DNA of 7,180 bases, taken from positions 1 to 7,180 of the forward strand of contig QMYD01000056.1 of NCBI GenBank assembly GCA_003662485.1, given 5' to 3'. Below, in pieces: positions 1 through 5,033 of the stretch; positions within the stretch are counted from its first letter, which is position 1, and the number at the start of each line of letters is the position of its first letter. Source of the DNA: Candidatus Hecatellales archaeon (GTDB lineage Archaea > Thermoproteota > Bathyarchaeia > Hecatellales > Hecatellaceae). The position numbers and the translations under genes are program-made. Below the pieces are notes generated by a model that was not told where the DNA came from, ran no database searches, and saw only the letters and a list, made by a program, of their open reading frames with translations.

Positions 1-249
1 GATGAAATATTGGAGAAAGCGCACAATTCTGGTGCACCCTACATTTACGGTGAGAAGGAGGGGGGTGGAACCTCCGTGATCTATGTTTCCGACGTACCAC
101 TTGAGGGGTTGGGACTCCCCAGGGTGGATTACAGAACTCCCTCAGCCTTCAACCTCGACTTGCTCAAACAGTTCTTCGGGATAGGAATCGTAAGCCTAAT
201 AGTGGTGCCAGCCGTCTACTACCTTCTTAAGAGGGGGAGGAAGAAATGA
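1..249 (+). CDS. HybA/DsrO-like 4Fe-4S ferredoxin subunit, C-terminal part
   Basis: The frame is open from the first base of the window (DEILEKAHNSGAPYIYGEKE...), so this is the 3' end of a longer gene whose 4Fe-4S cysteine clusters lie to the left. The visible 82 residues contain the block YIYGEKEGGGTSVIYVSDVP followed by LEGLGLP. This is characteristic of the C-terminal region of membrane-associated ferredoxin subunits such as HybA, DsrO and FdnH. A hydrophobic segment at about visible residues 57-76 is followed by KRGRKK, which looks like a single C-terminal membrane anchor with a cytoplasmic tail. In this family the iron-sulphur domain passes electrons between a catalytic subunit and an NrfD-type membrane partner. 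The stop codon overlaps the next start (ATGA), indicating translational coupling with that partner. A TTG at 10-12 could be mistaken for a start but is internal. Assignment to a hydrogenase rather than another oxidoreductase is inferred from the adjacent hyp genes. Confidence 0.85.
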   Translation, partial: DEILEKAHNSGAPYIYGEKEGGGTSVIYVSDVPLEGLGLPRVDYRTPSAFNLDLLKQFFGIGIVSLIVVPAVYYLLKRGRKK

Positions 250-1253
250 TCGACTTGTCAGGATTCTTAGGTGGATTCCTAGGTGGAGAAGTTTGCTGGG
301 GTATGCTGATTGCCCTATACCTTTACCTTGGAGGCCTCGCTGGGGGAGCCTTCCTCAGCGGCTCCATGGCCCACCTGCTAGCCCGTGAAAACGAGACCTA
401 CAGGGTTTTCGCAAGATCTGGAGTTTATATTGGGACAGCTGCCATCCTCCTAGGCTTGATACCCTTAATCCTCGACTTGAAACGTTTCACGGTAGCTCCC
501 GTAAACGTGCTCTTCGCCTTCAGCCATGTACCCGAATCCATGATGAGCGTGGGAACCTGGATTATATCGATTTTTGCATGTCTTGCCGTGGTAACCTCCA
601 TCCTCTGGCTTTTCTATGGCGTGGAGCGGAAGGTTCAGATTGGAGGCGAGGTAAAACTCTACCTTGAAAGCGTGCAGGAGAAGGTGTTAATGTTTTTTGA
701 GGTGGTGGGCTGCATCTTCGCTGTTGCAACCATGACCTACACGGGGCTGCTTCTATCCTTCGCTAGGCGGATAGTTTTCTGGGGTTCACCCCTCCTCCCC
801 TGGCTTTTCACGGCTTCAGGGGTTTCAACAGGTCTAGTTGCCTCCGGCCTCTTCATACCCATCATAGGCGTCCTCGTACCTAGGCTTTGCCCAGAGTTCA
901 GAGAGCTTCTCAACAGGAGTGCGGAGCTATTTAGGGTTCAGAAGAGGGTGGAGGGCTTTGACATCCCCCTAATCCTAGGCGAAATCATCCTAGTTTTCGC
1001 CTACCTCCTCACAGTGGCTGGAACTAGAGGCTTTGCCAACGTGGTTTTCGGCGTGCTGAGCGGAGCCTTCTGGGTGGGCTTCATCCTCATAGGCCTACTC
1101 ATACCAATAATTCTGTGGCTCTGGCTTAAACTTAGGGAGAAGCCGGTGCTCTACCAGCCCGTAAACTTCGCACTAATCTACTTAAGCTTCGTCCTCGTCC
1201 TTATAGGAGGATTCTTCCTTAGGTACGTGGTGCTCTTCGGCGGTCAGCTTTAG
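246..1253 (+). CDS. nrfD: NrfD/PsrC (HybB-like) integral membrane quinone-interacting subunit
   Basis: This 335-residue, very hydrophobic protein has about eight predicted membrane helices: roughly residues 17-40, 58-76, 104-124, 147-172, 185-212, 238-258, 268-294 and 307-330. Family signatures are visible: YLYLGGLAGGAF near residues 25-36, YTGLLLS at 165-171, W followed by PLLPWLFTASGVSTG at 182-196, and the C-terminal PVNFALIYLSFVLVLIGGFFLRY. NrfD/PsrC/HybB proteins exchange electrons between an attached ferredoxin subunit and membrane quinones. Some members may also move protons. The ATG overlaps the stop of the ferredoxin gene, so the two form an operon pair. The length matches the eight-helix PsrC/NrfD type and is shorter than E. 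coli HybB. With hyp genes next door, a role in a HybOABC-like membrane hydrogenase is the likeliest reading. A DsrP-, polysulfide reductase- or other molybdoenzyme-type partner remains possible. Confidence 0.93.
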   Translation: MIDLSGFLGGFLGGEVCWGMLIALYLYLGGLAGGAFLSGSMAHLLARENETYRVFARSGVYIGTAAILLGLIPLILDLKRFTVAPVNVLFAFSHVPESMMSVGTWIISIFACLAVVTSILWLFYGVERKVQIGGEVKLYLESVQEKVLMFFEVVGCIFAVATMTYTGLLLSFARRIVFWGSPLLPWLFTASGVSTGLVASGLFIPIIGVLVPRLCPEFRELLNRSAELFRVQKRVEGFDIPLILGEIILVFAYLLTVAGTRGFANVVFGVLSGAFWVGFILIGLLIPIILWLWLKLREKPVLYQPVNFALIYLSFVLVLIGGFFLRYVVLFGGQL

Positions 1254-1260
1254 AGCTTCC

Positions 1261-1268
1261 CTTTTTAA
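1261..1268 (+). terminator. Possible T-run terminator after nrfD
   Basis: Five consecutive T residues (1262-1266) lie 9 nt after the nrfD stop codon. Archaeal RNA polymerase can terminate at short T-runs without a hairpin, so this could end the electron-transfer operon. There is no strong stem-loop in front of it and the run is short. The call is tentative. Confidence 0.25.
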
Positions 1269-1497
1269 TCAGAGCAAATCCTCCTCCCATTTACTTCAGA
1301 GTTTCAGCCATATTTGCGGCAGGCTCTCCGCCACTCGGCTTCCACAGCTCTCATAGCTTTCAGCCTCTTCCTCAGCATAGGTAAAGGCTTGTGGCTTTGG
1401 TTGGATTCTACCCGCCTCCTACCCGCTGGCTGTAGCATCGTGGTCCTGTTTAAGTTTGCCAGCCTATACCTTTTCGCCTTCCTTCTTGCCGTGGTGG

Positions 1498-1516
1498 ACT
1501 AAAAACCTTAAGGTTC
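1498..1516 (+). promoter_or_regulatory. Possible hypE promoter region: TATA-like A-tract plus 12-bp palindrome
   Basis: An A-rich stretch, CTAAAAAC (1499-1506), is centred about 24 nt before the ATG at 1527. That is the spacing expected of an archaeal TATA box in front of a leaderless mRNA. It runs into a perfect 12-bp palindrome, AACCTTAAGGTT (1504-1515), which could be an operator half-site pair. The TATA match is poor and no clear BRE is seen. The same palindrome also occurs inside hypF, which weakens the operator idea. Confidence 0.22.
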
Positions 1517-1526
1517 TTATCGGTTC

Positions 1527-2609
1527 ATGGTTATCCCTTTCTTCGTGGTGGTGAGGGTGGATAGGATTACTATGGGTCATGGGGCTGGTGGAAGCCTAAC
1601 CCTCCAACTCGTGAAAAACCATGTTTTGAAGGCTCTAGGTGGAAGCCCCTTCGAGGTTCCCTTAGAGGCCTTGGACGATGCAGCTGTGGTAGATGGGATC
1701 GTTTTGAAGTCGGACAGCCACACGGTGAAGCCCCTCTTCTTCCCTGGAGGAGACATTGGAAGGCTTGCCGTTTCCGGAACCGTGAACGATATCGCCGTGA
1801 TTGGAGCGGAGCCTGTAGCCCTTGCAGCCGGGATGGTTCTTGAGGAGGGTCTACCACTCCTAGACTTCGAACGCATCCTAGAAAGCATGAGGGCTACATG
1901 CCTTGAGGCAGGGGTTTGGATAGTTACGGGGGACACTAAGGTGGTGGAAAAGGGCAGCCTGGGCGGCATGATCATTAATACTTCGGGGATTGGGAGGCGG
2001 GGTGAAGCCCTTGAACACAACCTCAAGGTTGTTAGGCGGTTTAGGCCTGATTTCAGGGCTAGGTGGCTTCTAGACTCTAACCTGAAGCCTGGAGACAAGA
2101 TTATAGTTTCGGGAACCATGGGAGACCATGGGGTGGCCCTCCTATCCTTCAGGGAGGGCTACGGCTTCGGCTATGAGTTGAAGTCAGATGTAGCCCCCAT
2201 AAACAGGCTTACTGGAATGCTTCTAGCCGAGGTTGGAGGAATTGTGGCTATGAAGGATCCCACGAGGGGGGGCCTAGCCACCAGCCTTAACGAGTGGGCT
2301 GAAAAGTCGGGGGTGGGCATCCTAATCCGGGAGGAAGCCATACCCATCCGTGAGGGGGTAAGGGCTGCCTGCGAAATGCTTGGCTTAGACCCGCTTGAAA
2401 TAGGAAATGAGGGGAAGGCTGTGATAGGTGTGGTTCCGGAGAAGGCTGAGGAGGTTTTGGAAGCCCTGAGAAGCCATCCTCAGGGTAGGGAGGCCCAGAT
2501 TATTGGTGAAGCCACCAGCCGCTTTGAAGGGGTAATTGTTGAAACCCAGGTAGGCGGGAGGAGACCGCTTCCTCCACCCCTAGGAGACCCCATCCCCAGG
2601 ATATGCTAA
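1527..2609 (+). CDS. hypE: HypE, hydrogenase maturation carbamoyl dehydratase
   Basis: HypE receives a carbamoyl group from HypF on its C-terminal cysteine and dehydrates it with ATP to a thiocyanate. It then passes cyanide to the iron held by HypC-HypD, in the cytoplasm. Diagnostic features over 360 residues are HGAGG (18-22), DDAAVV (50-55), HTVKPLFFPGGDIGRLAVSG (65-84) followed by TVND, GDTKVV (135-140), GTMGDHG (196-202), KDPTRGGL (243-250), NEGK (294-297) and the terminal PRIC with Cys360 as the last residue. The AIRS-like N-terminal half and the AIRS_C half are both complete. The protein is about 20 residues longer than the usual 335-340, because of extra sequence at about 157-186 between the two domains. 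The start is uncertain: ATG1527 gives an unusual hydrophobic VIPFFVVV leader, and GTG1551 or GTG1557 would fit the family N-terminus (VDRITMGHGAGG) better. The gene stands alone on the + strand and overlaps hypD tail to tail. Confidence 0.97.
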   Translation: MVIPFFVVVRVDRITMGHGAGGSLTLQLVKNHVLKALGGSPFEVPLEALDDAAVVDGIVLKSDSHTVKPLFFPGGDIGRLAVSGTVNDIAVIGAEPVALAAGMVLEEGLPLLDFERILESMRATCLEAGVWIVTGDTKVVEKGSLGGMIINTSGIGRRGEALEHNLKVVRRFRPDFRARWLLDSNLKPGDKIIVSGTMGDHGVALLSFREGYGFGYELKSDVAPINRLTGMLLAEVGGIVAMKDPTRGGLATSLNEWAEKSGVGILIREEAIPIREGVRAACEMLGLDPLEIGNEGKAVIGVVPEKAEEVLEALRSHPQGREAQIIGEATSRFEGVIVETQVGGRRPLPPPLGDPIPRIC

Positions 2610-3694
2610 ACCCTTTTACCATGGCGGTACTTATACTCGATGTTACAGGTTCCCTCTATGGAAACCATGCATGGGCCTATAGGCGTCCTAGGCGTGCAAA
2701 CCCTAGCGAAAAGAGGGCAATCCCATGGGTTAATAAGGCCTCTAAGAATTTCCCCACACCTGCACCCCCTAGCCTCTGGGGGTTCAGCCTCCCTAACCTC
2801 GGCTAGCTCATCCTCATAGCGAAGTCTTGCATCATACTTCTGGAAAGCCCTTTTAAGCCTCATCCCTGAGGCTTGAATCTCGGGGAAACCCCTCCACTTT
2901 AAAGCGTAAGGCTCAAAAACTTCTTCAAGGATTTTCAGTGCCTTAGGGTTTCCCTCAAAGCGGACACTCCGCTTATACTCGTTTTCCACTTCCGCCCTGC
3001 CCTCAGCCACCTGCCTTGCAATCATGTATACGGCCATGAGGAGGTCTAAGGGCTCGAAGCCTGCAACCACCTGGGGGATGTGGAAATCCTTTGAAAGACT
3101 GATGTAGGGTTTCACGCCTATAATAGTGCTAACGTGGCCTGGCTCTATGAGGCCGTGAAGCCTAATTTCGCCCATCTCCAGGATAGCCCTAACAGCCGGC
3201 GGAATATACCGGTGGCAGGTTAGCACCGTAAAGTTTTCCGGAGGCTCCGTAAGCAGCACGGAGGCGGTGCTTGGAGCCGTTGTCTCGAAGCCTACCGCTA
3301 GGAAGACGGTTTCAAGCCTCTTCTCCACTGCCAGCTTTAAGGCGTCCTCCACGCTGTAAACCACTCGGATGTCGCAGCCCTCAGCCCTAAGGTCGAGTAG
3401 GCTGCCTCCATTACAGGGAACTCTTGAGGCATCCCCGAAGGTTGCGATGGTTTTACCCTTCCTCGCCAGAACCGCAGCCTCCAAGTATTCCCGGTTGGTG
3501 GTTACACATACGGGGCATCCGGGACCCTGCCTTACCTCTACGCCTACCCCACGGAGGAGGCTATCCAAGCCGAAGCGTACAAGCGTGTCCTGATGGGTTC
3601 CGCAGACATGCATAAGCCTTAAGCTTCCAATCTTAAGCCTCCTAATCCCCTCAAGGATTTTCTCCGCCATAGCTCTGTCTCTAAACCTGAACAA
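2606..3694 (-). CDS. hypD: HypD, Fe-S scaffold for Fe(CN)2CO assembly
   Basis: HypD is a [4Fe-4S] protein that, with HypC, holds the iron on which the CN and CO ligands are assembled. The 362 residues show the family hallmarks: VCGTH (30-34, Cys31), GPGCPVC (57-63, Cys60 and Cys63), the ATFGDASRVPCNGGSLLDLR block (84-103), VGFETTAPSTA (134-144), PGHVSTIIG (185-193), and the cysteine-rich C-terminus. The last holds CRCG (311-314), DCPLF (325-329, Cys326), VCTP (332-335, Cys333) and GPCMVSIEGTC (340-350), where the cluster ligands reside. The start is TTG at 3694, 7 nt after the hypA stop. GAGGTG at 3710-3705, 10 nt upstream, is a plausible ribosome site, and the residues FRFRDRAMAEKIL match the conserved FxxYRD-like family N-terminus. 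ATG at 3670 (residue 9) has no good ribosome site. This is the last gene of the minus-strand hyp operon, and it overlaps hypE by 4 nt. Confidence 0.97.
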   Translation of the reverse strand: MFRFRDRAMAEKILEGIRRLKIGSLRLMHVCGTHQDTLVRFGLDSLLRGVGVEVRQGPGCPVCVTTNREYLEAAVLARKGKTIATFGDASRVPCNGGSLLDLRAEGCDIRVVYSVEDALKLAVEKRLETVFLAVGFETTAPSTASVLLTEPPENFTVLTCHRYIPPAVRAILEMGEIRLHGLIEPGHVSTIIGVKPYISLSKDFHIPQVVAGFEPLDLLMAVYMIARQVAEGRAEVENEYKRSVRFEGNPKALKILEEVFEPYALKWRGFPEIQASGMRLKRAFQKYDARLRYEDELAEVREAEPPEARGCRCGEILRGLINPWDCPLFARVCTPRTPIGPCMVSIEGTCNIEYKYRHGKRV

Positions 3695-3701
3695 GGAGGC
3701 G

Positions 3702-4073
3702 TTACACCTCTATCCGGATGGATTTAATGGAGAAGTCCCTACCCTCCACGATGGAGGCTTCCCCACCACATTTGGGACAGCGGAGGAAGGGTATGCCAAG
3801 ATGATAGTAGGGGTTATCCTCAACGGAAATACCACCCTTATAACCGCACTTCGAACACTGGATTACGCCCTCCTTTTCCTCTATTCGAAGCCTAGAGTTT
3901 TCGAGAATGGTTCCCTCAGAGAGAACCTTATAGGCGAACCTTAACTGTTCAGGATTAAGGAAGCTAAGCTTTCCAACACTCACCCTAACCTCCAAAACCC
4001 TTTTAGCATTCCGCCTTTTAGCCTCCTCTAAAACCAGTTCTACCATCTGGCTTACCGCTGAAAACTCGTGCAA
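3702..4073 (-). CDS. hypA: HypA, nickel metallochaperone
   Basis: HypA delivers Ni to the hydrogenase large-subunit precursor together with HypB. The 123 residues start MHEFS; His2 with Glu3 and the N-terminal amine forms the family's nickel site. A structural zinc site is given by two CxxC pairs, CSKC (73-76) and CPKC (99-102). The length is near that of bacterial HypA (about 113-118) and below the roughly 139 residues of Thermococcus HypA. The start is TTG at 4073, with GGAGG at 4085-4081 and 7 nt between. An ATG at 4080-4078 sits directly against the GGAGG but is out of frame, and it would destroy the obligatory MHE terminus, so TTG is the right start. The gene follows hypB by 15 nt and precedes hypD by 7 nt in the same operon. 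Confidence 0.97.
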   Translation of the reverse strand: MHEFSAVSQMVELVLEEAKRRNAKRVLEVRVSVGKLSFLNPEQLRFAYKVLSEGTILENSRLRIEEKEGVIQCSKCGYKGGISVEDNPYYHLGIPFLRCPKCGGEASIVEGRDFSIKSIRIEV

Positions 4074-4080
4074 AGAGCAT

Positions 4081-4085
4081 CCTCC
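4081..4085 (-). promoter_or_regulatory. Ribosome binding site deciding the hypA TTG start
   Basis: GGAGG on the minus strand (4085-4081) is 7 nt upstream of TTG at 4073. It lies directly against an out-of-frame ATG at 4080, which is too close to be used. The spacing and the conserved His2 of HypA together fix the TTG start. Confidence 0.75.
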
Positions 4086-4088
4086 AAA

Positions 4089-4763
4089 CTAGAGTTTCAG
4101 CGTCTCCCTCAAGTTTTGGATTCCCAGACCTGTCTTACAGCTTGTGCGTACAATCGCTAGTTTCGGGTTAACCCTTCTTATGTCGGCTTCAAGCCTTTCC
4201 ACATCCGCCCCAACGGCTTGGGCTAGGTCCACCTTGTTCAGGGCTACCACATCCACTGTTTGGAAGGTTAGGGGATGCTTCACGATGATGTAGGGGCTTT
4301 CCACCACACTTACCACGGCCACCCTCCTATGGGCTCCAAGGGGGAAGTCAGCCGGACAAATAATGTTTCCAACGTTTTCGATGAAGACTAAGTCTAGCTG
4401 TTGGAGGTTAAGTTTTTCTAGGGCTTTGGCTACGAGGTTGGCGTCGAGGTGGCATTCCCTACCCGTATTCACTTGGACCACTGGTACTCCAAGGCCTTCC
4501 AGCAACTCCATGTCTATGGTGGTGGTTAGGTCTCCACCTATCACGCCTATCCTGTATTCGCCCTTTAAGGCTTCAACCAGCCTCCCTATGAGGCAGGTTT
4601 TACCCGAACCCACGGAGCCCATGAAGTCTATGGCCCTAACCCCAAAGCTTTCAAGCAGCCTCCTATTAGCTTCAGCCAGCTCAAGATTCCTACGCTGAAG
4701 ATTCACATCCAATTCTATGTCTAAGATTTCTCCACCCTCTTCAGCCTTAACGATTTCAACCAA
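4089..4763 (-). CDS. hypB: HypB, GTPase for nickel insertion
   Basis: HypB is a SIMIBI-class GTPase that dimerises and drives nickel transfer with HypA. Within 224 residues there is the P-loop GSVGSGKT (49-56), the GGDLTTTID switch region (76-84), the metal-binding Cys104-His105 in GRECHLDA, NVGNIICP (130-137, Cys136), the guanine-specificity motif NKVD (176-179) and a TSCKTG element (207-212) fitting the G5 loop. Length and domain content are normal for the short archaeal form. It lacks the His-rich nickel-storage stretch and the N-terminal CxxCxC motif of some bacterial HypB, so nickel storage is unlikely. The start is TTG at 4763, overlapping the end of hypC by 8 nt, with GGAGG at 4777-4773 (9 nt spacing). 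The overlap implies translational coupling to hypC. Confidence 0.97.
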   Translation of the reverse strand: MVEIVKAEEGGEILDIELDVNLQRRNLELAEANRRLLESFGVRAIDFMGSVGSGKTCLIGRLVEALKGEYRIGVIGGDLTTTIDMELLEGLGVPVVQVNTGRECHLDANLVAKALEKLNLQQLDLVFIENVGNIICPADFPLGAHRRVAVVSVVESPYIIVKHPLTFQTVDVVALNKVDLAQAVGADVERLEADIRRVNPKLAIVRTSCKTGLGIQNLRETLKL

Positions 4764-4986
4764 GCCCTTCAGCCTCCAACACTTCCTCCCAGAGCTTTAG
4801 GGTTTTCTCCGCCTCTTCACGGTCTAGAAGCTGGATGGCGAAGCCTGCGTGAACGATAACGTAGTCTCCAACTTCAACCCTTTCAAGCAGGGAGATGTTA
4901 ATCTCCCTGGTTACCCCTCCTCCAAAGTCTACCCTAGCCCTGCTTCCCGAAACCTCTAGGACTTTAGCTGGAATGGCCAGACACAT
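4756..4986 (-). CDS. hypC: HypC/HupF-family chaperone
   Basis: HypC is the small chaperone that forms a complex with HypD during Fe(CN)2CO assembly and then docks on the hydrogenase large-subunit precursor. The 76 residues begin MCLAIPAKV, where Cys2 is the essential iron- and large-subunit-binding residue exposed after removal of Met1. They also contain GDYVIVHAGFAIQ (40-52, with conserved His46), followed by a helical tail, DREEAEKTLKLWEEVLE. Length and fold elements are complete and typical. The start is ATG at 4986, with GGGAG 7 nt upstream at about 4998-4994. That ribosome site falls in the loop and arm of a perfect 7-bp hairpin (see the spacer feature). The gene lies 47 nt after hypF and its end overlaps hypB. 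Only one HypC-type gene is present in the window. Confidence 0.97.
   Translation of the reverse strand: MCLAIPAKVLEVSGSRARVDFGGGVTREINISLLERVEVGDYVIVHAGFAIQLLDREEAEKTLKLWEEVLEAEGLG
4773..4777 (-). promoter_or_regulatory. Ribosome binding site for the hypB TTG start, inside hypC
   Basis: GGAGG on the minus strand lies within the last codons of hypC, 9 nt upstream of the hypB TTG at 4763. It supports TTG as the start and coupled translation of hypC and hypB, which overlap by 8 nt. Confidence 0.65.
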
Positions 4987-5033
4987 GTTTAGGCTCCCTT
5001 TAAGCCTAAGCCCCTAATAGGCTGGGGCATATT
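4987..5033 (-). promoter_or_regulatory. hypF-hypC spacer with two tandem hairpins over the hypC ribosome site
   Basis: In this 47-nt spacer, read on the minus strand, GCCCC (5028-5024) can pair with GGGGC (5014-5010) across a 9-nt loop. Immediately after, TTAGGCT (5009-5003) can pair perfectly with AGCCTAA (4995-4989) across a 7-nt loop that contains GGG of the hypC Shine-Dalgarno. An extra AGCCTA (5023-5018) in the first loop could pair instead with TAGGCT (5008-5003), giving a competing fold. This could modulate hypC translation or mark RNA processing within the operon. No T-run follows the first stem, so it does not look like a terminator. The core AGCCT/AGGCT is very common in this DNA, so part of the match may be chance. 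Confidence 0.35.

Larger units (their letters stand above)
1254..1526. other. Intergenic region between nrfD and hypE, no convincing gene
   Basis: This 273-nt gap is pyrimidine-rich on the + strand. The + frame is open from 1269 to 1502 but has no ATG. Its best start is TTG at 1314 without a Shine-Dalgarno, giving 62 hydrophobic residues. On the minus strand an ATG at 1438 opens 44 codons ending at 1304 (MLQPAGRRRVESNQSHKPLP..., ending WRRACRKYG), a very basic peptide behind a weak AGGA. I recognise neither and would call neither a gene. I see no tRNA. The left end holds a T-run and the right end an A-rich, TATA-like stretch and a short palindrome, described separately. Confidence 0.6.

Noticed and set aside
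1314..1502. A 62-codon hydrophobic frame on + between nrfD and hypE
   Set aside because: It has only a TTG start with no Shine-Dalgarno, and no recognisable family. The pyrimidine-rich strand would by itself yield hydrophobic codons. Kept as part of the intergenic description only.
1254..1526. Possible tRNA or tRNA relic on the minus strand (a GCCGAGTGG segment near 1340-1332)
   Set aside because: The D-arm-like string has no matching acceptor stem, anticodon arm or T-loop around it.
1570..2119. Two long minus-strand frames opposite hypE (1570-1857 and 1577-2119)
   Set aside because: Both are antisense shadows of hypE. HypE motifs fill the whole stretch, and the antisense peptides are Ser/Pro/Arg-rich with no domain.
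2603..2806. A 67-codon + strand frame starting inside the hypE tail
   Set aside because: It is antisense to the conserved cysteine-rich C-terminus of HypD, with no ribosome site or known family.
3369..4698. + strand frames opposite hypD and hypB (3369-3593, 3424-3615, 4363-4698)
   Set aside because: These are antisense shadows of strongly conserved HypD and HypB sequence, with low-complexity Ser/Pro/Arg composition.
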